Part shown: piece after piece, positions 43,401 through 53,615 of the stretch
Position numbering within the stretch: position 1 is the stretch's first letter
Layout of the letters: the number at the start of each line of letters is the position of its first letter
NCBI GenBank assembly: GCA_029948255.1
Contig: JALIZF010001633.1
Span: forward strand, 439,001-503,000
Source of the DNA: Telmatactis stephensoni
Lineage: Eukaryota > Cnidaria > Anthozoa > Actiniaria > Isophelliidae
Direction: 5' to 3'
Length of the DNA: 64,000 nucleotides
Notes under the pieces: model-generated
Told to the model about the DNA's origin: nothing
The model's input: the letters and a program-made list of their open reading frames with translations, nothing else
Database searches by the model: none
Program-made: the position numbers and the translations under genes

Positions 43401-43961
43401 GGGACTTTAACATTGTAGAAATGTTAATTCCCCCGGTATTGCCCGGGGGTTGGGGGGCCGTGGTTTCAATTGACTGATGCATAATGATTCACAGCTGTAA
43501 ATAAAAGAATGCGAAACACATGGTTTTATCAATTCCTACCAGTCACAAACAGCAAAACGTATTCCCAGGTTTGTCAGTTTTTGAAAAAAGAGTAGTCTTG
43601 CCATAGGTGGAATTAATATCACTCGAGCATCCTCTGCTCTCTTCGCTATCGATAATGCATGACCTGATGTAATACAATGATCAGCTCGTCCGATTAGTGT
43701 TTCAAGCTTTTTTTCAATGGCGTCTGTAGGCCCATCCCATACAACAAATGCCTCTATTCTATGAGATCTCAAACAAGAAAAGAAACGTTCAATGGCTTTG
43801 GAGAAATCATAATACTGTCCTCCACATCGACTGTCACAGCGGGGATACAGGTGACACACTAAAGCGCTTCCATCAATAATGACGCGTGAATCTTTGAACT
43901 GAATTTGTGTCCATACACTGTTCAAAGAGTTGACAAAAGATGTTAAACCTCTGATTCCCAT
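40472..43961 (-). CDS. ASTE1: ASTE1-like XPG/FEN-family protein, left copy
   Basis: Three exons: 43961-43540, 42164-40754 and 40687-40472; phases agree; about 682 residues, no frameshift. The N-terminal XPG-type block starts MGIRGLTSFVNSLNSVW and includes VIIDGSALVCHLY with its catalytic-type Asp. Exon 2 opens with the XPG-I motif (WEADQEIASLAHKWKCPVIS, then NDSDFFIYDL), as in Asteroid homologues. The remainder is alpha-helical and Asteroid-like. Exon 3 ends in an acidic run of seven Asp and QSNDSSTN. Asteroid proteins belong to the FEN1/XPG nuclease superfamily but their biochemical activity is poorly defined. The exon 3 acceptor is inferred (TTGAG before AGTACT); the more obvious upstream TATAG would break the frame. 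Confidence 0.88.
43218..43483. mobile_element. GC-rich palindromic MITE in intron 1 of the left ASTE1-like gene
   Basis: Ends are CAGTCAATTGAAACCCCGGC and its inverse GCCGTGGTTTCAATTGACTG, with long CCCCCGGGG stretches inside the arms. Absent from the right copy at the same intron, so it inserted after duplication. Confidence 0.85.
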
Positions 43962-44289
43962 CTCTTTACAAAACAGAATTTAAATAGTTCGGTAGCAATC
44001 TCGTCGTCACCAGGTAGGTAAAATATAGATAATAGAACAATAATAGGTAAGAGTACATTATATTTATCATAGGTGAAGTACCTACGCGTACGACACTATA
44101 ATGTCCGCTGTTCTATAAAATGACGGCTCACACAGCACAGATTTACTCGACGTATGGGACTTCCTTTAAAATAAAACATTTATCAGAGTAGATTATATTA
44201 TAGCAACTGTTCAATCTTTTTTACTGAAATTTATCTGCTAAGGTATTTTTCAAATCGATTGTTCACTTGGTTGCAGTCCACAACCGTTT

Positions 44290-44520
44290 GTAAAGAGGAA
44301 GGCTGACTGCACAGGGAGCCCAAGCTCGATATTAGAAACAGGCGATATTTGCATATTTATAGTACATGTATGTAGAAACAAATCATGCTTTCTTTTTTCA
44401 ATCATGTCTTTTTTGGCATAGATCTTTTATTTTTGCTGCTTTCATCTTTGTGGCTAAGTTTTAGTTTCTGAATATGTGAACAACACAGTATATCCACAGA
44501 TTCAATATCCTTTATAGTAA
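44290..44520 (+). pseudogene. Relic of mLST8 exon 1 in the left duplication copy
   Basis: Between the left ASTE1-like gene and the next copy, short stretches still align with mLST8 exon 1: AGCCCAAGCTCGATATTAGA opposite its start, and GAATATGTGAACAACACAGT ... GATTCAATATCCTTT opposite its end, including the AT-AC splice donor ATATCCTTT. About 80 bp of foreign sequence and many changes remove any coding capacity. Matching sequence continues into the equivalent of mLST8 intron 1 on both sides of a SINE. Confidence 0.6.
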
Positions 44521-44724
44521 GTCCTGTAATAGTACTGTCCTCCACTGGTTTCATGGGTGAGGAAAGCAGAAGTGGAAGCAAAATATGCAGAATCAGTATG
44601 ACATTTCTTACCTAGGTGTAAAAAACAACCCGGCAACAGCTGCATACATGAGAAAAGTCAATGATTAAATTCTGCTTACAATTATTGCCCTTTTGAATGC
44701 TTATACTATAAATTATTTATTTAT

Positions 44725-45094
44725 TTACAAGCTTATTCCTTCCAGTGAAGGCAGGGTCACCACAACAGCTTTCGCCAATTACTGTAGGCCCTGTAGTGTT
44801 ATAGGACAGACCACACACACCGGCAACTTCATGGCCTACTCTCCCCGAATAGTGGTGTGGGTTCTTTAACGTCCCTCCGGTGCAAGTAGTGAAGTGTTAG
44901 AGAGACGGAGCCTACGGTTTAACGTCCTTATCCAAGAAGACGTGAAGATCTAACCATTTGCAGTTGTAATTACAAAGGCAGCACCTTCTCCTCAATTATT
45001 TAAAGACCCTGAGTGTTGGTCCGGCCGGGATTTGAACCCCGACCTCCCGCACGAAAGACCGACGCTCAACCAACTGAGCCAACCGGGCGGCGGT
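44725..45094 (-). mobile_element. tRNA-derived SINE, family 2, full-length
   Basis: On the minus strand a tRNA-like head (A-box TTGGCTCAGTTGGTTGAGCG, B-box GGGGTTCAAATCCCG) begins near 45094. It is followed by a 300-bp body with GATAAGGACGTTAAACC and GACAGACC/CCTGCCTTCACTGG elements. It interrupts the duplicated mLST8 intron sequence, apparently flanked by ATTAT. Confidence 0.88.
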
Positions 45095-45645
45095 TATATT
45101 ATCTTTAAAAACCATTAATTATGATTGTAGTTTTCATTTATATTGATACTAAAGATGAATGTAATACTTTTTGGACTGCAATTGGGATTTCAGGTCAGGC
45201 ATATATACTGACAAATTAAGACTCCAGAAGGACACATAATGATTTGTAAATGTTTCTAAGAGGTTTCTATAATCGTAGAGCATATTTTCTTGGGCTGAAA
45301 TGCAGTGGTTTAATCAACTATTTACATGTAATAATTAGGGTGCTGGTAAAAGATCTAACATTAGAAAAAAATGAGATTTTTTTTATAATTTGAAAGATTT
45401 GTTAAAAAAATGTCATGTTTGTGCCCAAAAGTTTTTTTTCTCTATAAACAATAAGTATACCAATGAGGAGCCCATATAGGATGTAACTCAACCATGTTCA
45501 TTTGTGATGATGAATAGCCTGTGTACAGCTGTTAAAACCACTCTCCTTTTGAGCAAAAATGAAAAAAGACATTTCCCCACAGGGGGAGGGGTGGGTAACA
45601 GCTATACACAGAATAGCTAAATGATGAACAACCCCATGGCTCAAT

Positions 45646-48360
45646 TTAAATTTGGTTTGATGAGGAATCACTTGACTGATCATAATCTTCATCATCATCG
45701 TCGTCGTCATCGCATAGCAATGCAGCAAATCGGTTTTCAAGTAATCTTGCTTGATTCACATGCGTTTTCTTTTTGTCTTTATGACGAGATTTGCCATCTG
45801 CTGTATCAGCATGTGAACTGCTACAGTCTGGGTTATGTTCAAGTCCATCAGTGACTGCATGATAGAGCTGCGAGAAACCGTCTAAAGTACTCTCAAGGTT
45901 TTCTATAAAATATGAAAAGTATCAAAGCTGAGATTAGAAGACAAACATAGTAATTCTTACAACGTTGCATGCAATGGTTTGAAGCACAGCTGCCAAAAGA
46001 ACCGTCGTGATATTAGTTTTATTTAGCCTGTTGACAGTACGTTGAAATTCGTTTGGGTATTGACATAGATCCTTGTGGTACTTCTGTCTGCTCTGTAATG
46101 TCGCCACAGTCATTGCACACAACATTGCAAATACAATACCTTGTGATGGACTGTGCATCATCGTCTGTATCTCGATACCATTGTAGAGTGTTGATATGTC
46201 AGGAACAGGAAAAGCATCCAGTAAAATCTGATTCAAGAGAATTGTTTCATACATGACTGACTGCCATTGCGCTAGACTGTGTTGTACCTTGAGGTCAAAC
46301 GGTAATGTTAAATGCCTCCTCTTTTGTATATAACGTCGTGTCGTCGTAGAATGCTGGTTTTGATCACAGAGAATCTGTAGGTGATGTCTAATCAATGCTT
46401 GAATGCACTCCATGGGGACACTAGGATTGGCATTGGAAATCCAATATCGAATCGAAGCTGCAAACAGCTGTAGTGTGTCTGGTAAGCAGCAGATTGCTGA
46501 AGTATTTGCTTCAAGCGTTGACAACATGAGATCACAACATTGCTCTTTGTCTAATTCTTGTAAATCATTCAGGTTTGGGAGCTGACCATAGTCTCTGATA
46601 CTTGTAAATGGTTGTACACCTTGTTTCTTTAAAACTTGACCACCCCTGTCCCATTCATGTACAACTGTTGCCTCTGAGTTTGTAACTAGACCATAGAGGA
46701 CTTGTCTTAATTTCTTTGAACAATTGTTTGTTGATATTTTGCTTGTATCTTCAACTTGAAATTTCAAGATACGTCTGGCACTGGTTTTAATAGCGAGATA
46801 GCTTTCAGAGAAATGCCCATTACGGTATCTCTTCATTATGTATCCAGGCAATTTAAGTGAACTGTGAACTTGACCCATTTCAAAATAACTTGCCAAGGTA
46901 CCATTACAAATATCATACTCGGCCATTGATGCACTTAATGCTACCTCTAAATCTCTCTTTTGGTTTTCATTGTTAACGATACTCAAGACCGACTCTAAGG
47001 CTTCAGGGAGGGTATTTGACTTTGATAAAAATATTGCCACACTCCATATTTTTGCACCTCTTCTGCTTAAAGACTGCTGTGATGGTTGAGTGTGTTGAAG
47101 TACCCGTTCAAAGGGTGCTAAAACATTCCTTCCCACAAAGTCATTCCCTATGAGTGATGCAAAAAGGGCCAAGAACGTTTCAGGAATGTCCAAGAACTTG
47201 GCTAATTTCTTACGGTCATAAACTCGTGCTCTGATTGAATGTTCATTCAAATCAAGCTCTGGTAATGGGATATAACCTGCTTGTAGATCGTAAATAAAGA
47301 AATCACTGTCATTGCTAATAACAGGGCATTTCCACTTGTGAGCTAATGATGCTATTTCTTGGTCTGCCTCCCTGAAATGGGAAAGAAAACTTGTTATATA
47401 ATAAGTAAAGTAAGAGGGCCTTGTATCATATAACTTTAGAGGATAATACATTCTTTACCCTCAGTATATAAAGTTGTGAAATGGAAATGGAAAGTATTTC
47501 ATTCAGTTTCCGTTTAATAGTACATTCTAATCCTGGGGGAGGGGGGGGTTACTCCCTTACAAAAGTGGTAGGGATGCTCAAATTATGGACCTTTTTAATA
47601 GGGTTGAAAATATGATCCACTCGTACCTTTTAGGGGTTTCCAGTTCATAGCGTACTTTTTAGGGTGAGGAAAACGAAAATCACATATAAAGATTGAAATG
47701 ATCTCACGTACAAATATTCTTTATTAACAATTGTGGCCGTACCTTTTAGGGTATAAAATCGGCATCTCTGATAATTTATGCATACCTTTAAGGGTCATTT
47801 TCAAAACCCTCCATTGAGCACCCCTACCACTTTTGTAAAGGAGTAGCCCCCCCCCCCCCGATTCTAATCCTGAAGAAATAAATTGACTGTTTAATGTTTA
47901 TAAAAACAGAATGTGAAACACATGGTTTTATCAATTCCTACCAGTCACAAACTGCAAAACGTATTCCCAAGTTTGTCAGTTTTTGCTTCAAGAGTAGTTT
48001 TGCCATGGGTGGAATAACTATCTTTGAACCATCTTCTTTCTTGGATTTGGACAACTTGTAACACGCTTTAATAGTATCTTCAGCTCGTCCGATTAGTGTT
48101 TCAAGCTTTTTGTCAATGGCCTCTGTAGGTCCATCAAATATAACAACTACCTCTACTTTATGAGACTCTAAACAACTAAAGAAATGTTCAATAGCATTGG
48201 CTAGATCACCGTACTGCCCTCCACATCGACTATCGTAACTTTTGTATAGATAATACAACAAAGAGTTTCCATCTACAATGACCCGTGAATCTTTGAGCGG
48301 AGAGTGTGTCCATACACTGTTTAAAGAGTCGACAAAAGATGTCAAACCTTTGATTCCCAT
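45646..48360 (-). CDS. ASTE1: ASTE1-like XPG/FEN-family protein, right copy
   Basis: Exons 48360-47942, 47371-45961 and 45891-45646; about 691 residues with matching phases and the same splice sites as the left copy. Starts MGIKGLTSFVDSLNSVW. An in-frame ATG 15 bases upstream (48375) would add MFYKE, but the family starts at MGI. The N-terminal exon differs considerably from the left copy (for example YYLYKSYDSRCGGQYGDLAN), whereas the C-terminal half of exon 2 is almost identical. The same XPG-I motif EADQEIASLAHKWKCPVISN, then DSDFFIYD. It ends DQSSDSSSNQI. Its start lies 391 bp from the mLST8 start in divergent orientation, so the two probably share a promoter. Confidence 0.9.
47536..47861. 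mobile_element. 326-bp MITE in intron 1 of the right ASTE1-like gene
   Basis: Begins with a G-run (GGGGGAGGGGGGGG) and ends with a C-run; inside these, inverted TTACAAAAGTGGTAGGG...TGCTCAA. Flanked by the 12-bp direct repeat ATTCTAATCCTG at 47524-47535 and 47862-47873. Internally it repeats CGTACCTTTTAGGG-like motifs. Confidence 0.85.
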
Positions 48361-48751
48361 CTCTTTATAAAACAAAATTTGGAGCCATCTTCTAGTGTTG
48401 ATGTTTACTAGAATGTCCGCTGCTGTATAAAATGCTGGCTCACATACAGCACAGGAAGCCCAAACAAAGTCCCTCTGGTTTACTGGATGTATGGGAGTTC
48501 TTGTAGAAACTGATCAAATTAAATATAAATTTTATTAGAATAGGGTGGGTTACAGCAAATGTTCAACTTTTTTGTACTTAAATGTATCTGCTGGTGAATT
48601 TTTGGGGTATTTTCGTTCTATTTAATTGTCCACTTGGTTCCAGTCCACGACCGTTTTTAATGTTGATCACCGAGGTCCGGGTGTAGACGGAGTGGATAGA
48701 GTGTAGTTTTTCGGTTTTTACGGCATAAAAACAATTCAATTCCTCATAGCA
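48361..48751. promoter_or_regulatory. Presumed bidirectional promoter, ASTE1-like / mLST8
   Basis: 391 bp between divergent start codons. The same block, diverged, sits at 43962-44310 beside the left copy, so the duplication carried the promoter along. No TATA element stands out. Inferred from gene arrangement only. Confidence 0.5.
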
Positions 48752-51700
48752 ATGACGGGTAATAACAGCCAAAGTGAGCCTGTGATATTGGCTACAGCAG
48801 GATACGACCATACCATTCGATTTTGGCAGGCACATAGTGGAATATGTTGTAGAACAGCACAGCATCCAGACTCAATATCCTTTTTAGCTTAAAGTGAAAT
48901 GGTTAATACTTAATACTATAATTATCTTAAGTAAAATCGTTAATTATGCTTGTAGTTATCGTTTATATCGATGTAAGGACGAACGTAGTAGTGCTTTTAG
49001 TCCTGGTCTGCCATGACACAGGAAGCCCACATGGTCATGATTATTATATCATTTATTGACCCTTAACCAGTATTTACCAGGTTAATGCTATGGAAATAAC
49101 ACCAGATCGTCAATTATTAGCAGCAGCAGGTACTTAATGTTTGATAGGAAATTACCTTAGCTACAGCGTGGAGGCTAAATTGTGTACTTCATTGTCCAAT
49201 CAGCGCTGGAGGATCAGTAAACTCTAACATCAGCTCTAATGTATGAATACTCTTACAATGGTCATGTTCTTCTTCTTTTGTCAAGGTTATCAACATATTA
49301 GAATGTATGATATCAGCTCAGCCAATCCCAATGCAGTAAGTTAATAATAATTGGACATATAACAATCAAAGTCTTATAGAGTAATATTGCAATAAACTCT
49401 TGAAATAAATATTGTAAATATAGCACTGCTACCGAGTTTTCTGTTTCTTTTATAAAACACAATTGAAGTTTATTTTCTTTTTTCGTTGGAGAAAGTTTGA
49501 AAATGTGCTCGCGCGTGCTGTGTGTTCTCATAGAGAACAGGTGACATGCGTCCTCTGGCCAATCAGAGTGCGTGTTATACCATAGTTATTTTATAATGAA
49601 TGTTAGTGTGTAATTAAGGAATATAAAACGCGCTCGCATGTCTCGATCTGTACTGTGATATAAACACGATGGAAGATGTAGAGCAAGAGAAAAGCAAGCT
49701 TAGGAACACGAGGTGTAGCCGAGTGTTCTCTTGCTTTTCGAGTGCTCTACATCTTCCATCGTGTTTATATCACAGTACAGAGACACAAGCGATTGTTTTA
49801 TATTGCTTTTATAAAATATTTTCAACATTTTTTAAGCAAGCCATGTCTCTGTCCTCTGATATAAACATGGTAGCCAGCCAATCGGCGCGTGCATTATATC
49901 TCAAATATTTTATAATAGTTTATAATAGACACAATACAAAACAATGGAAATAAGGTCTACTAGTGCCTATTAGTCTACTAACTATTTCATGTTGTTTTAC
50001 GATCACTGACTCTACCATTGATTTCTTCTCTATGACAGTTCTGTCTCACTTGATTGTCACAACTGTTGAACCAGATAATCACATGAGTCCTATCTCTATA
50101 GTACATGTTGTGTACAAATTGTGTTTTGAAATGACTTTTTCCATGAACTCAGGTGGTAAACTATGATGGAGTGTCTAAAAACGTTACAGCAGTTGGTTTT
50201 CATGAAGATGGTAAATGGATGTTTACTGGAGGAGAAGACTCATCAGCAAGGATTTGGGACCTCAGGTACATGTGTGTTGTATCTATCATTTTAATTTTAC
50301 TGTATAAGCTTATCCTTTCCATGTATTTTGGTTTCAGATCAAGAAATCTTCAGTGTCAAAGAGTCTTTCAAGTAAATGCTGCAGTAAACTGTGTGTGTCT
50401 TCATCCAAATCAGGTACACATCATTCTGTTAACTTATCCCTCTACTTCATTCATTTCATTGTCTTAACCATCCCTTATTCATTTCACCCTCCTTCCCCTT
50501 CTATGACCTCACTACCCATCACTCCCCCTTCATTTGACCTCACTACCCATCACTCCCCCTTCATTTGACCTCACTACCCATCACTCCCCCTTTATTTGAC
50601 CTTGCTACCCATCCCTCCCCCTTTATTTGACCTTGCTATCAATCCCTCCCCCTTGTATGACCTTGCTACCCATCCCTCCCCCTTGTATGACCTTGCTATC
50701 AATCCCTCCCCCTTGTATGACCTTGCTACCCATCCCTCCCCCTTTATTTGACCTTGCTACCCATCCCTCCTCCTTGTATGACCTTGCTACCCATCCCTCC
50801 CCCTTGTATGACCTTACTACCCATCCCTCCCCCTTGTATGACCTTGCTACCCATCCCTCCCCCTTGTATGACCTTGCTATCAATCCCTCCCCCTTGTATG
50901 ACCTTACTACCCATCCCTCCCCCTTGTATGACCTTGCTATCAATCCCTCCCCCTTGTATGACCTTACTACCCATCCCTCCCCCTTGTATGACCTTGCTAT
51001 CCATCCCTCCCCCTTGTATGACCTTGCTATCAATCCCTCCCCCTTGTATGACCTTACTACCCATCCCTCCCCCTTGTATGACCTTGCTATCCATCCCTCC
51101 CCCTTGTATGACCTTGCTATCCATCCCTCCCCCTTGTATGACCTTGCTACCCATCCCTCCCCCTTGTATGACCTTGCTACCCATCCCTCCCCCTTGTATG
51201 ACCTTGCTATCCATCCCTCCCCCTTGTATGACCTCGCTATCCATCCTTCCTCCTTGTATGACCTTGCTACCCATCCCTCCCCCTTGTATGACCTTGCTAT
51301 CCATCCCTCCCCCTTGTATGACCTTGCTATCAATCCCTCCCCCTTGTATGACCTTACTACCCATCCCTCCCCCTTGTATGACCTTGCTATCCATCCCTCC
51401 CCCTTGTATGACCTTGCTATCCATCCCTCCCCCTTGTATGACCTTGCTACCCATCCCTCCCCCTTGTATGACCTTGCTACCCATCCCTCCCCCTTGTATG
51501 ACCTTGCTATCCATCCCTCCCCCTTGTATGACCTCGCTATCCATCCTTCCTCCTTGTATGACCTTGCTACCCATCCCTCCCCCTTGTATGACCTTGCTAC
51601 CCATCCCTCCCCCTTGTATGACCTTGCTATCCATCCTTCCTCCTTGTATGACCTTGCTACCCATCCCTCCCCCTTGTATGACCTTGCTACCCATCCCTCC

Positions 51701-53615
51701 CCCTTGTATGACCTTGCTATCCATCCCTCCCCCTTCCTTCATTAGAGCTCCATATATACTCACCTCTTCCCCTATTTATTTGACCCCCATACTCACCTCT
51801 TCCCCTTTTTAATTTCCCCTTTGTATCATGCACCCACCCCCATTTATTCTGCAATAGGAGTTCTTATACACCCCTTCTAATATTAACATCACTTCAAAAA
51901 TTAATTACATCTTGTTTTGTAGGGTGAGCTTATTGTTGGTGATCAAAGTGGAGCAATACACATGTGGGATTTAAGAACAGATCATAATGAACAACTGGTT
52001 AGTAACTTGTAATATTTACTCTATCTACTTGAGATCTACTGACCAGTTGTGTTTAGATTCCAGATGAAAATGCATCAGTGTTGTCTATAAGTATTGACAG
52101 AGAAGCTACATACATGGCAGCGGTTAATAACAAGGTACAAGAATAATGTCACAGGGGTATTGGAATATTTTTCTAGCAGGGACTGAAATTGATTATTGAG
52201 GAGTATCAAGGGTGGTGAACCACCTAAATCAAAGGATCTCATTTTGAGTTTTGTCATTTAGTACATTCTCACATTCTTGTTTCAACTTCCCTCTATTCTG
52301 TGTAGCTCACTGTGTAGCTTTAAGTACCTGAGTGATGGAGCTCCTGTGATGGAATGAGCTCAAGGGGATAAAGGGCTAGTGACCATCTGCCTGGTGAAAG
52401 ATCACTTTGGGTGAAGGGGTGAAGCCATTCAATTTACCTTGATGGGTACCAGTATACAGTAATGTTTATTGTGTTTGTCTAGGGCAAGTGTTATGTTTGG
52501 AGTTTATCTGGAGGGACCAATGAAGATCCAACAGTTCTCCACCCAAAAACAAAAATAGATTCACATACAAAGTATGCTTTAAAGTGTCAGTTTAGTCCAG
52601 ATTCCTGGTAAGTAGGATGGCTAGCATGTCCTTGTACAGCTAACCAGAAGACTGAGACTCTGTGTGCACCCCTATAAAAACTTTCAGGACCCAAATTTGA
52701 CACATCGCCCCACATTTGATATTTCTAGAACTCAATTTGAGTGCTGTCATCCACACTGAAAATTTTGAGCACATGTATGCAAGTGGGCGTGGTCAAAATA
52801 AAGCCACAATGCAGGGCAGCATGTCAGATCACATGGTGTGAAAGTCTCAGTCAACTCCTATTTATGCTGTCCTGTGTACAGTTAACACTAGTGATTTCTT
52901 GTTTACAGTATTTGACATAGCATCACTAAACGTATCAATTTACTGTTTGTGTACAGTTTACTAGCAACAACATCAGCAGACCAAACGGTCAAAATTTGGC
53001 AAACAGCAGATTTCTCTTTAAAAACAACACTTAAAGACCCTACGCAAAGATGGGTGTGGGATTGTGCTTTCTCAGAAGATTCACAATATCTTGTCACGGG
53101 TAAGCATTGCTTTCATAATCGTTTATCTTAACAAGGTATTCTTTACATCAAACATGCACAGATTCAAATTGATTCCATTTTTCCATGTGCTGGTACTCTG
53201 ATGGTGAGAACAAAAAGGATGCCACCAGATAAAGTCGAGAGTGACAGTTTTTGTTACCAAAAAGTTTTAAGTTTTCTGTGCATCTATTAGAGTATAGATC
53301 CATGGTAAAATTGAATCTATTTGCTTTATATATATTCCAAACAATAAGAGCGCGGGTAAGATTCAATGACGTCATCTGTGTGTACTGTAATCACACACAG
53401 TTCTTGACCAATCAGAGCGCGCATGATATATCAACTATTTATATATCACACATTACAACATTCTATAACGTCTGTCAATAACTTTTTTTCTTGTAGCATC
53501 ATCTGACAACATTGCCCGCTTATGGAACGTTGATGCAGGAGAAGTTGTACGCGAATATAAAGGACATCAAAAAGCTGTTGTTAGTCTGGCATTTAGAGAT
53601 GCTCAAGTTAATTAA
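48752..53615 (+). CDS. MLST8: mLST8 (GbetaL/Lst8), TORC1/TORC2 WD40 subunit, 10 exons
   Basis: Complete gene: exons 48752-48874, 49078-49129, 49286-49335, 50153-50265, 50338-50413, 51923-51997, 52057-52134, 52483-52607, 52957-53099 and 53497-53615, phases consistent, 317 residues (human about 326). A seven-bladed WD40 propeller that binds and stabilises the mTOR kinase domain. Matches to the family run throughout: [135 protein letters not shown] and [11 protein letters not shown]. Intron 1 is AT-AC; intron 5 is filled with a 30-bp minisatellite. No frameshift. Confidence 0.97.
48875..49077 (+). other. U12-type (AT-AC) intron 1 of mLST8
   Basis: Exon 1 ends ...CCAGACTCA and the intron starts ATATCCTTTTTA, identical to the U12 donor consensus. 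It ends CCCTTAACCAGTATTTAC, with a U12 branch site (CCTTAAC) about 11 nt before the terminal AC, and exon 2 begins CAGGTTAATGCT. This joins ...HPDS to [10 protein letters not shown] exactly as the protein family requires (HQDSQVNALEVTPD in human). No GT-AG alternative gives this join. Confidence 0.93.
49650..49779. mobile_element. Hairpin core of a dispersed element in mLST8 intron 3
   Basis: 50-bp arms: TGTACTGTGATATAAACACG...GGAAGATGTAGAGCA and the inverse TGCTCTACATCTTCC...TATCACAGTACA. The larger element seems to run from about 49540 to 49925. Parts recur at 18570-18710 (TTTTATATTGCTTTTATAAA) and 31770-31850 (AACACGATGGAAGATGTAGA). Confidence 0.75.
50505..51735. repeat. 30-bp minisatellite filling mLST8 intron 5
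   Basis: About 40 copies of a unit like TATGACCTTGCTATCCATCC, CTCCCCCTTG. Early units have TTTATTTGACC or CATTTGACCTC variants. A block of ten units (51001-51300) is repeated almost exactly at 51301-51600, a 300-bp higher-order repeat. A 30-bp unit keeps frames open on both strands, so long predicted proteins here are spurious. Confidence 0.97.
53140..53480. other. Dispersed element in mLST8 intron 9
   Basis: Contains GTGCATCTATTAGA, ATTCAATGACGTCATCTGTG and GACCAATCAGAGCGCGCATG. It shares motifs and layout with 30185-30445 in Caskin intron 14 (GATGCACAGGTGACGTCAAA, AACCAATCAGAGCGCGTGCA). A MITE-like family is likely but its ends are not defined. Confidence 0.45.

Larger units (their letters stand above)
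39268..45195. repeat. Segmental duplication, left copy
   Basis: Matches 45241-49010 in order: the sequence beginning TTGTAAATGTTTCTAAGAGG, the ASTE1-like gene, its 5' flank (TCCACTTGGTT/ACTTGGTTGCAGTCCAC), a decayed mLST8 exon 1 and the start of mLST8 intron 1 (ATTAATTATGATTGTAGTTT versus GTTAATTATGCTTGTAGTTA). It is longer because of a LINE, a MITE and a SINE gained after duplication. Confidence 0.85.
45241..49010. repeat. Segmental duplication, right copy
   Basis: The counterpart of 39268-45195. It lacks the LINE, the GC-rich MITE and the SINE found there, and instead carries its own MITE at 47536-47861. It contains the intact mLST8 exon 1. Confidence 0.85.

Noticed and set aside
50505..51735. 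Regular 30-bp repeats resembling a CRISPR array, and open frames of 236-372 codons on both strands
   Set aside because: Units are contiguous without spacers, the locus is an intron of mLST8, and the frames stay open only because 30 is a multiple of three.
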